Source: Aquabacterium olei
Lineage (GTDB): Bacteria > Pseudomonadota > Gammaproteobacteria > Burkholderiales > Burkholderiaceae_C
Length of the DNA stretch: 64,000 nucleotides
Assembly (NCBI RefSeq): GCF_003100395.1
Contig: NZ_CP029210.1
Location: 2,666,001 to 2,730,000, forward strand
Direction: 5' to 3'
The number at the start of each line of letters is the position of its first letter. The first letter of the stretch is position 1. The notes under the pieces are model-generated. The model did not search any database. It saw only the letters and a list, made by a program, of their open reading frames with translations, and had not been told where the DNA came from. This document shows, piece after piece, positions 20,429 to 27,315 of the stretch. The translations under genes were made by a program, and so were the position numbers.

Positions 20429-21403
20429 TTACTTGTACTGTGCCAGCGCGGCCTTGAGACGGGTGCTCACGGCATCGCGCAGCGCCTTGGGCGACACCAC
20501 CTCCACCTCGGCGCCATGGCGCAGCACGTCCATCGCCAGTTCGGTGGGCTCCACATAGGGCACCTTGAGCTCGTAGCGGCCATCGGGCAGCGTGCGGGTC
20601 TTCTGGTCGGGGTGCCACTCTTCGCGCGACACCCACTGGGCGGCCTCGGCGCTGAACACCAGTGTCGCCCAGTTGATCTTGCTGCCGGCGAAGATGCCGT
20701 AGCCGCCGTCGAGCTCCTGCTCCACGCGCTTGAGGCTGATGTCGCGCGCCTTCTGGCCCGTCATCTCGGCTGACTCGACGGCGTCGAGTGCAAAACGCTT
20801 GAGCGCATCGCTTTCGTGGCACCAGGCGTCGAGGTACCAGGTGCCGCGGTAGTGGATCAGGCGCTGCGGCGAGACCTCGCGGTCGGAACTCGTCTTGCGG
20901 CCGCGCGTCAGGTAGCGCATCGCAATGCGCTGGCGCTGCAGCAGCGCCGCCCCGATGAGCTCGAAATGCTCGCTCGGCACCGGGCGCTTGCCAGTGCCCA
21001 TGATGCGCACACGGCGCATCAGCTCGGCGCTGTCGGAATCGTTGGTGCCCAGCAGGTGGTAGATGCGGTCGAGCAGCGGCTGCAGATGGCGGCTGAGCGT
21101 CCCGTTGCTGTCGAGGCTGGACAGCAGCTGGTGGGCGGTCAGCAGGCTGTAGAGCTCACGCTCATCGAACCACAATCCCGGCAGTTCGTGCTTCTGGCCG
21201 CGGAACTCCTCGCCGAAACGGTAGAGGTTGTCGTCGCGGTGGTAGACGATCGGCGCATCCATGCGGTCACGCAGGAACTGCAGATCGCGCTTGAGCGTGG
21301 CCGGCGAGACCTCGAGCGTGTCCAGCATCTGCTGGAAGCTCACGCCACCGTGATGGCGGATCAGGTTCTCGATCTTGTAGAAGCGTTCGGTGCGGTTGCC
21401 CAT
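20429..21403 (-). CDS. WYL-domain transcriptional regulator, YafY family
   Basis: This 324-residue regulator starts with a DeoR-like helix-turn-helix (residues 1-60, SFQQMLDTLEVSPATLKRDLQFLRDRM). A WYL domain spans about 145-225, seen in RLIHYRGTWYLDAWCH, and a WCX C-terminal domain follows. WYL domains bind small ligands or single-stranded nucleic acid and often repress stress or defence genes. It converges on gdhA, with four bases between stops. The hypothetical gene upstream is on the same strand. No target is evident. Confidence 0.88.
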   Translation of the reverse strand: MGNRTERFYKIENLIRHHGGVSFQQMLDTLEVSPATLKRDLQFLRDRMDAPIVYHRDDNLYRFGEEFRGQKHELPGLWFDERELYSLLTAHQLLSSLDSNGTLSRHLQPLLDRIYHLLGTNDSDSAELMRRVRIMGTGKRPVPSEHFELIGAALLQRQRIAMRYLTRGRKTSSDREVSPQRLIHYRGTWYLDAWCHESDALKRFALDAVESAEMTGQKARDISLKRVEQELDGGYGIFAGSKINWATLVFSAEAAQWVSREEWHPDQKTRTLPDGRYELKVPYVEPTELAMDVLRHGAEVEVVSPKALRDAVSTRLKAALAQYK

Positions 21404-21466
21404 GGTGTGTCGACTCCCAGGCTCATCCCCTGAGCCTCGAAGGCGACTCTAGCAGACTCCGCCCCC

Positions 21467-22576
21467 TCAGCGCACGGCGAACAGTTCTGCCTGGCGGGCC
21501 GTCAGCCAGTGATCGGCCGGCAGGCACACCTTGGGATCCGGCAGGCGACGCGGCACCGGGCGGGGACTCAGCAGGCCCCGGGTGGCCAGCGCCCAGCCCT
21601 CGGTGGCCTGCGCGTCAGGCAGGCTGCGGGTGCCTTGCGCCAGCGCGTTCACGATGGTTTCGGCCTGCGCGGCCGTGAGCGCACGCGCCACGCGCTTCCA
21701 GCGGTTGAGCACCAGGCGCGTCTGCCAGGCGTCTTCCACCGCCCACCGCAGCGTGAGTGCAGGCTGGGTACGGCGCAAGGCACGCACCTGAGCCACATAC
21801 GCGTCGGTGAACGCCAGCACGTCCTTGCGCAGCGCCTTGCCCGGCACGAGGGCACGCAACGCATCGATGTGCTCGTCGAGCGCCTCGGGGCGCTCGCTCT
21901 CGGCGTGAGCCAGCACCAGGCGGCACACCACCGCCTGCAGCGCCTGGATGGGATTGAACACGCGCAGGCGGTTCGAGGGCAGCACCAGCATGGGCAGCAC
22001 GGCCGCCTCCTGGTGATCCAGCCGGGTCACGAAGGACACAAGCACGGCCACGCGGGCCCACTCGGCGCCGCTCAGGCCATCGATCTCCGTCACGCCGCCT
22101 TCGCAATCGCGCATGTAGCGGATCGCGTCATGGAAGCTCGCGTCGCCCTTGGCCGCGTTGGCACGCCGGCTCATCACGGCCAGGTTGCCGGCAGCATAGG
22201 CCGCATCGTTGAACACCCGGTCGACGGACCAGTCGGTGTCGGCGCCGGTGCCATGACTCAGCGCGGCCCGTGTGATCGGGCAGGTGTCGGTGTCGATCAG
22301 CTGCAGAAAGCGCGGTGTGACCTGCTCGGTGTCGAACACACGCCCGCGATTCAGCGCATTGAGGCGCAGGTTCAGCCACTTGCGGGCATGGCGGGTGGGC
22401 TGCAGCACGCGCAGGCCGAAAGTCTGACGGCCCGCTTCGACGCCCTGCGCCAGCTGCGGCCACGCCGCCTCGGCGCCCTCGGGAACGGCCAGGCCGTAGT
22501 GGGCGAAATCCCAGCCCAGCTCGAAGGCCAGATCGACGCCCAGGCGGGCAATGCGCGAAGTGACGGATGTGTGCAT
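21467..22576 (-). CDS. hypothetical protein, 369 residues
   Basis: I do not recognise this protein. It is soluble, with no signal peptide or membrane segment. An AGGAG ribosome site seven bases before the ATG at 22576 sets the start. Visible stretches include FELGWDFAHYGL near the N-terminus, HARKWLNLRLNALNRGRVFD, TDTCPITRAALSHGTGADTDWSVDR, and DAIRYMRDCEGG. A CPITR and H-rich region without a paired cysteine does not make a known metal site. Base composition matches the neighbours. It is divergent from the cytochrome c gene at 22852. Confidence 0.8.
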   Translation of the reverse strand: MHTSVTSRIARLGVDLAFELGWDFAHYGLAVPEGAEAAWPQLAQGVEAGRQTFGLRVLQPTRHARKWLNLRLNALNRGRVFDTEQVTPRFLQLIDTDTCPITRAALSHGTGADTDWSVDRVFNDAAYAAGNLAVMSRRANAAKGDASFHDAIRYMRDCEGGVTEIDGLSGAEWARVAVLVSFVTRLDHQEAAVLPMLVLPSNRLRVFNPIQALQAVVCRLVLAHAESERPEALDEHIDALRALVPGKALRKDVLAFTDAYVAQVRALRRTQPALTLRWAVEDAWQTRLVLNRWKRVARALTAAQAETIVNALAQGTRSLPDAQATEGWALATRGLLSPRPVPRRLPDPKVCLPADHWLTARQAELFAVR

Positions 22577-22851
22577 GGGGTGCTCCTGGAAACGCGGCCC
22601 ACCGACACGGCGCGACCGACCATGCCATGCAGTCTGACGACGCACAAGCTCAGGGCGTGATCCAGCGATGAACGACTTCGACGCCACGAAACGACATGCC
22701 TGCCCACGCTCGCACTGCTCCATTTCGCAGCAGTCCCCCGCGCTGCTGCTCCATCCTGAGAAAAGCCCTGGCGTTCTTGACTTCGCTCAATCCCGCGCCA
22801 TCATGGCGCCCTATCTTGGGGACACCCCGGTTGTTTTTCAGGAGAAAACAA

Positions 22852-23241
22852 ATGACCAAAATGGTGCTCCCCCTCGCCGCCCTGCTTGCCTCGTGTGCGG
22901 CGCTCGCCGCCGACCCTGCCCAGGACAAGCCCATGCTCGACCTGGCCAACCACGCGGGCTGCATGACCTGCCACCACGTCGAGCCCGGCGCCAAGGGCCC
23001 GGACGGCCTGCCCCCGATCGGCCCGCCGTGGCGCGATGTGTCGGCCAAGTACAAGGGCCAGAAGGGCGCGCTCGAGCAGCTGACCCAGACCGTCATGAAG
23101 GGCTCCAACCCGTACGACAGCCACTGGAAGGGCAAGGCCTCCGGCCTGGCCATGCCGCCCAACGCCGCCGCCATCAAGGAAGCCGACGCGCGCAAGCTCG
23201 TGAAGTGGATCCTGTCGCTGGAAGCCGGCAAGAAGTCCTGA
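22852..23241 (+). CDS. periplasmic class I cytochrome c
   Basis: This is a single-haem electron carrier of 129 residues. A signal peptide of about 20 residues ends ALAA. The haem site CMTCH is at 37-41, and the probable axial methionine is M101 in AMPPN, a layout like cytochromes c551/c552. An AGGAG site lies eight bases before the ATG. It could pass electrons from a periplasmic dehydrogenase to the oxidase, but no dehydrogenase is adjacent. The 275 bases upstream hold no gene I can support. Confidence 0.9.
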   Translation: MTKMVLPLAALLASCAALAADPAQDKPMLDLANHAGCMTCHHVEPGAKGPDGLPPIGPPWRDVSAKYKGQKGALEQLTQTVMKGSNPYDSHWKGKASGLAMPPNAAAIKEADARKLVKWILSLEAGKKS

Positions 23242-23323
23242 TCCGGCACACGCCCTGATCTGCCTGTTTTTTGTGCAGACCAGGGTGTCTCCCAGGGGCG
23301 GGCCCGCTTGCCCCAACCTTCCC

Positions 23324-23361
23324 AACAGACTTGTCCACAGGAAACGGGGACAAGTCTGTTT
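23324..23361 (+). terminator. rho-independent terminator after cytochrome c
   Basis: A 13-base-pair perfect stem, AACAGACTTGTCC with GGACAAGTCTGTT, is followed by TTTTC. It separates the cytochrome gene from the convergent PAP2 gene and may stop transcription from both sides, though the thymine run favours the plus strand. Confidence 0.8.
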
Positions 23362-24039
23362 TCATTGGGCGGCCTGTGCCGGCGGCCACACCCGGCGCAG
23401 GACCACGACCCACACCAGGGCGACCGCCGCGCCGGCGAGCACATCGGTCGGGAAGTGCACCTGCAGGTAGATGCGCGAAGCGCCTATCACGGCCACGAAC
23501 ACCGCCACCACTGCCCAGCCCCACGCACCCGCACGTTGGCGGCGCTGCAGCAGGCAGGCGGCCGCAAACGCGCATGCCTGCATGGTGTGCGCACTCGGAA
23601 AGCTCGGGTCGATCGGCATCGTCACCAGGGGCTCGAACAGGCCCGGCCGGGGGCGTGCCACCGCCAGCTTGAGCGCGTGCACGATCGCACTGGCGCCGAG
23701 CAGCGCCGCCGGCACAAACAGCGCCTGCCACCGCCTGCCTGAATCCCCCCGGCTTGCCTGCCACGCGCCAAGAGCCAGGGCGGTGGGCAAAAGCACATAA
23801 AGCGATCCCAGCCAGGTGACGGCCGTCATGAGCCGGTCGGCCCAGGGCGAGCGGAACTGACTCATCCACGCCAGCCCGGCCTGGTCGAGCGCGGTGGTGC
23901 CACAACTGCCTCCTGGGCACAGCCACGCCGCGGCGACCGACAGGAAGATCAGCAGAGCGGCCAGCAGCGCAAGGTGCGTCGGCCGGACAGCGGGCGAAGT
24001 GGGCAGCGTCATGCAGCGTGCGGGCAAGCCATGTGCCAA
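23362..24039 (-). CDS. PAP2-family membrane phosphatase
   Basis: The protein probably dephosphorylates a lipid phosphate such as undecaprenyl pyrophosphate or phosphatidic acid at the outer face of the inner membrane. The 225-residue protein has five or six hydrophobic segments and the three PAP2 motifs KLAVARPRP, PSAHTM and SRIYLQVHFPTDV in order from about residue 120 to 200. Start is ambiguous between ATG at 24039 and ATG at 24012, neither with a good ribosome site. It is divergent from the small membrane protein gene at 24124. Confidence 0.85.
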   Translation of the reverse strand: MAHGLPARCMTLPTSPAVRPTHLALLAALLIFLSVAAAWLCPGGSCGTTALDQAGLAWMSQFRSPWADRLMTAVTWLGSLYVLLPTALALGAWQASRGDSGRRWQALFVPAALLGASAIVHALKLAVARPRPGLFEPLVTMPIDPSFPSAHTMQACAFAAACLLQRRQRAGAWGWAVVAVFVAVIGASRIYLQVHFPTDVLAGAAVALVWVVVLRRVWPPAQAAQ

Positions 24040-24123
24040 TCTTGCCCCAAGGCAGCAGCCCTACCGTGACAGGGCCCGGGGCGCCTCTGCGACACTCCAC
24101 ACACCCCCTGGACGCCTCCCCGC

Positions 24124-24561
24124 ATGACATCGCCCCATCCCATTCCCGGCGCTCGCCGCCCTGCCGCCTCGCTGTCTCGCCACATGCGCCTGTTCGCCTG
24201 GGGCTTCGCCGCGTTTCTCGCCCTGCTGTGGACAGCCGGTGCGTGGATGGGCGCCGCGCTGACGGACTGGGCCAGCGCCGTGCTTCAGTCGGGCGACCTC
24301 ACGGTGGAGGAGGTGCGGCGGATGCCCCTGCCCGAGATGCCAGAGTGGCTGCGGCGCTGGGCGGATTTCTTCGGACTGCCCGCATGGCGGGACGCCATGG
24401 TGGCAGCGCTCACCGTCGCACAGCGACACCTGCCGATGCTCGGGGAGGCGCTGGCTTGGCTGGTGCCGCTGATCTGGGTCATGTGGGGCGTTGGCTTGGC
24501 GCTGCTCATCGCCGGCACGGCCGGCCTGCTGCGGCTGATGGGACGGCATCGGCGGGCGTGA
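24124..24561 (+). CDS. small membrane protein of unknown function
   Basis: This 145-residue protein is not recognised. It has two strong hydrophobic segments, at about 23-45 and 108-133, separated by a tryptophan-rich, probably periplasmic or amphipathic stretch (LPEMPEWLRRWADFFGLPAW). The N-terminus is basic. Codon use matches the neighbours. It is divergent from the PAP2 gene and converges on tRNA-Thr. Confidence 0.65.
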   Translation: MTSPHPIPGARRPAASLSRHMRLFAWGFAAFLALLWTAGAWMGAALTDWASAVLQSGDLTVEEVRRMPLPEMPEWLRRWADFFGLPAWRDAMVAALTVAQRHLPMLGEALAWLVPLIWVMWGVGLALLIAGTAGLLRLMGRHRRA

Positions 24562-24589
24562 GACCCAAACACACATGGGCGGCCCCGGA

Positions 24590-24622
24590 AACAACAAAGC
24601 CCCGGAGGTCATCCGAGGCTTT
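24590..24622 (-). terminator. terminator of tRNA-Thr
   Basis: On the minus strand AAAGCCTCGG pairs with CCGGGGCTTT (one mismatch) around a seven-base loop, followed by GTTGTTT, 15 bases after the tRNA 3' end. Confidence 0.7.
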
Positions 24623-24636
24623 GCGCTTGATTCTGA

Positions 24637-24712
24637 TGGTGCCGGAGAAAGGAATCGAACCCTCGACCTTCTCATTACGAATGAGCTGCTCTACCGACTG
24701 AGCTACACCGGC
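24637..24712 (-). tRNA. tRNA-Thr (CGT)
   Basis: This is a 76-base tRNA including an encoded CCA. The anticodon loop TTCGTAA gives CGT, which reads ACG threonine codons. D arm GCTC...GAGC and T arm GAGGG-TTCGATT-CCTTT fold normally. The acceptor stem GCCGGTG with CTCCGGC has a U6-U67 mismatch. Confidence 0.97.
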
Positions 24713-24726
24713 GTCCCAAGACCGCT

Positions 24727-24754
24727 AGTTTAGCACGCTGAAATCGCTCGTAAA
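24727..24754 (-). promoter_or_regulatory. candidate promoter of tRNA-Thr
   Basis: TTTACG and TAAACT are separated by 16 bases on the minus strand, and the -10 box ends 14 bases before the first base of the tRNA. Confidence 0.5.
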
Positions 24755-24802
24755 CACCCCATCAGGCAGATTCGCCACACCCGCGAACACGGGCCGGGGG
24801 GC

Positions 24803-26191
24803 TCAGCCCGCCACGCGCACCTGGTTGCGGCCGCCCTGCTTCGCCTCGTACATGGCCTGGTCGGCGCGGTTGATGAGGTGCTGGAAGTCCGGGTGGCCGT
24901 CGTACACCGCCACCCCCACGCTCACCGTCGCGTGCAGCTTGCGGCCCTGGCCGACCAGGAAGTCGGCTGCGGCAAAGCGCTCGCAGAGCTCCTGCGCAAT
25001 GCGTTGCGCCACCGGCGGCGTCACCTCCACCAGCATCACCAGCAGTTCTTCGCCCCCGTAGCGGAAGACGAAGTCGCCGTTGCGCACGCTGTTGAGCACC
25101 AGCATCGCAGCCTGCTGCAGCACCATGTCGCCGGCATCGTGGCCCTCCTCGTCGTTGATGCGCTTGAAGTGGTCGACGTCGATCAGCAGCAGCGCAAACT
25201 GCGTGTGCCGCTCGTTGGCGAGTTTGATCTCGCGGCTCATCACCGAAGGCAGGAAACGGCGGTTGAGCAGCCGCGTCAGGGTGTCGCGCCCGTTCTCCAC
25301 CTCCAGCTGGCGCTCGAACAGCGTGTTGAGCTGGAACTTCAGGTTGTCCAGCTCGGTCTGCAGGCTCATGATGAGCGGCTGGGGCGCGGTCGCTTCCGGC
25401 CCGCCCAGCTGCGGCAGCAGCGTGTCGTCGATGCGCTCCATGATCTCGGTGATCTGCTCGAGCTCCGGCGCGCCTTCGAACATCGCCGCAGCCTTGTGGT
25501 TGAACCACAGGCCGAACTCCGAGTGCGCCAGGCGCGGCAACGCACCGGGCACGGACGAACGGTGCAGGGCAAACAGCAACTCCTGCCCCCACTCCAGCAG
25601 CACCGAGCGCTGCCGCTCACGCTCGACGGACATGTTCTGTCCCAGCGAGAACAAGCGGTAGGCTTCATCGGTGCGGGCACCGCGCTGCGTGTTGCGCAGG
25701 TAGGCCTCGGACATCAACTCCTGCGCCAGGTCCATCAGGTGGCCGGCATAGCGTTCGGCCTCCTGCGCCTCGGCGGCGCTTGCACAGGCCGCCACCAGCC
25801 GCTCGGCCATGGCGCGCTTCAGCGTGCGGGCACCGCGGGTCACCAGGTTGATCGGCAGCTGGATGCGGGCGTGCACCTCACCCACATGGCGCTGGTGGGC
25901 CACCAGCGTCGCCACCTCGTTCGGGCGGTCGCCGTACACCTCACGGATCCAGCGGGCCATCGAAGCGCGCAGGCGCTCGTGCACCACATCGTGCGCCAGG
26001 AAGGCGCCGGCCCGCGGGTGCGCCATCATGACCTCGTAGAAGCGGTCGGCCAGCGCTTCCGCGTGCCGATCGGCCACCGCGGCCACCAACTGGCGGCAGG
26101 CCGGCGTGACGCTGTGGACGAGCGCCTGCCATTCTTCTTCCGGGGCGTGGTGATCGGGGGGCGACGGGGGCGTGGACGACAGAGACAGCAT
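24803..26191 (-). CDS. globin-coupled diguanylate cyclase (haem oxygen sensor)
   Basis: The enzyme makes cyclic di-GMP from two GTP under control of oxygen bound to haem. Residues about 20-165 are a globin-coupled sensor domain; the likely proximal haem ligand is H107 in VGEVHARIQLP. A helical middle domain (170-300) leads to a GGDEF domain with active site GGEEL at 379-383 and an intact inhibitory RxxD site (RNGD, 370-373), so product feedback is expected. The architecture matches DosC/BpeGReg. The fbp terminator directly precedes the gene. Confidence 0.9.
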   Translation of the reverse strand: MLSLSSTPPSPPDHHAPEEEWQALVHSVTPACRQLVAAVADRHAEALADRFYEVMMAHPRAGAFLAHDVVHERLRASMARWIREVYGDRPNEVATLVAHQRHVGEVHARIQLPINLVTRGARTLKRAMAERLVAACASAAEAQEAERYAGHLMDLAQELMSEAYLRNTQRGARTDEAYRLFSLGQNMSVERERQRSVLLEWGQELLFALHRSSVPGALPRLAHSEFGLWFNHKAAAMFEGAPELEQITEIMERIDDTLLPQLGGPEATAPQPLIMSLQTELDNLKFQLNTLFERQLEVENGRDTLTRLLNRRFLPSVMSREIKLANERHTQFALLLIDVDHFKRINDEEGHDAGDMVLQQAAMLVLNSVRNGDFVFRYGGEELLVMLVEVTPPVAQRIAQELCERFAAADFLVGQGRKLHATVSVGVAVYDGHPDFQHLINRADQAMYEAKQGGRNQVRVAG

Positions 26192-26204
26192 GTCGGGTCA
26201 GACG

Positions 26205-26232
26205 AGAAAAAAAGGGGCCCGACAAGGGCCCC
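26205..26232 (-). terminator. rho-independent terminator after fbp
   Basis: On the minus strand GGGGCCC and GGGCCCC form a seven-base-pair stem around TTGTC, followed by seven thymines. It separates fbp from the downstream cyclase gene. Confidence 0.88.
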
Positions 26233-26265
26233 GTCGACAGGGCGCGCCCAGCGCGCCACCGTTCA

Positions 26266-27279
26266 TCACTTGGCCTGCTGGGCCTCGCGGTGGTAGGCCG
26301 TGACGCGCTCCACCTCGTTCTTCGAGCCCAGGATGACGCTCACACGCTCGTGCAGGCCCTTGGGCTCGATCTCCATGATGCGCTGCAGGCCGTTGGTGGC
26401 CGCGCCGCCCGCCTGCTCCACCAGGAAGCTCATCGGGTTGGCTTCGTACATCAGGCGCAGCTTGCCGGGCTTGCTCGGCTCGCGCTTGTCCCACGGGTAC
26501 ATGAACACGCCGCCACGGGTCAGGATGCGGTGCACGTCGGCCACCATCGAGGCGATCCAGCGCATGTTGAAGTCCTTGCCGCGCACGCCTTCCTTGCCCT
26601 CCAGGCACTCGTCGATGTAGCGCTTCACGGGGGCATCCCAGTGGCGCATGTTCGACATGTTGATGGCGAATTCCTTGGTGTCTTCCGGAATCTGGACGCT
26701 CTCGGTGGTCATCACCCACGAGCCCTGCTCGCGGTCGAGCGTGAACATCACGACGCCCTGGCCCACGGTCAGCACCAACGTGGTCTGCGGGCCGTACACG
26801 CAGTAGCCGGCGCATACCTGCTCGGTGCCGGCCTGCAGGAAGCTGTCGTTGGTGACGTCGCCACCCCTGTGCTTGAGCACCGAGAAGATGGTGCCGATCG
26901 ACACGTTGACGTCGATGTTGCTCGAGCCATCCAGCGGATCGAACAGCAGCAGGTATTCGCCCTGCGGATAGCGGTTGGGCACCGCGTGCATGTCGTCCAT
27001 CTCCTCGGACGCCATGCCGGCAAGGTGGCCGCCCCATTCGTTGGCCTCGATCAGCACTTCGTTGGCGATGATGTCCAGCTTCTTCTGGACTTCGCCCTGC
27101 ACATTCTCGCTGCCGGCGGTGCCGAGCACCTCACCGAGCGCGCCCTTGTTGACGCTGATGGCGATGCGCTTGCAGGCGCGCGCCACCACTTCGATGAGCA
27201 GGCGCAGCTGCGCGGGAATCTGGGCTTCACCGCGCTGCTGTTCGATCAGGTACTGCGTGAGGCTGATGCGTTTGGTCAT
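26266..27279 (-). CDS. fbp: fructose-1,6-bisphosphatase class I, housekeeping copy
   Basis: This gluconeogenic enzyme dephosphorylates fructose 1,6-bisphosphate. The 337-residue protein has GMASEE at 88-93 and [10 protein letters not shown] at 114-123. It lacks the C-terminal extension of the Calvin-operon copy at 1147-2229 and differs from it at many positions, so the two are old paralogues rather than a recent duplication. It follows pepN by 36 bases and ends in a strong terminator. Confidence 0.95.
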   Translation of the reverse strand: MTKRISLTQYLIEQQRGEAQIPAQLRLLIEVVARACKRIAISVNKGALGEVLGTAGSENVQGEVQKKLDIIANEVLIEANEWGGHLAGMASEEMDDMHAVPNRYPQGEYLLLFDPLDGSSNIDVNVSIGTIFSVLKHRGGDVTNDSFLQAGTEQVCAGYCVYGPQTTLVLTVGQGVVMFTLDREQGSWVMTTESVQIPEDTKEFAINMSNMRHWDAPVKRYIDECLEGKEGVRGKDFNMRWIASMVADVHRILTRGGVFMYPWDKREPSKPGKLRLMYEANPMSFLVEQAGGAATNGLQRIMEIEPKGLHERVSVILGSKNEVERVTAYHREAQQAK

Positions 27280-27315
27280 GGGATGGGTGGATGTGGGTTG
27301 GAAACAGGGAGAGGC

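Noticed and set aside
22668..22851. A longer N-terminus for cytochrome c from a start at 22696
   Set aside because: The later ATG has an AGGAG site and begins a proper signal peptide; the upstream extension does not.
22852..23241. Cytochrome c as the dedicated partner of a PQQ dehydrogenase
   Set aside because: No dehydrogenase gene is adjacent and it is more than 11 kb from the pqq operon, so the link is unsupported.
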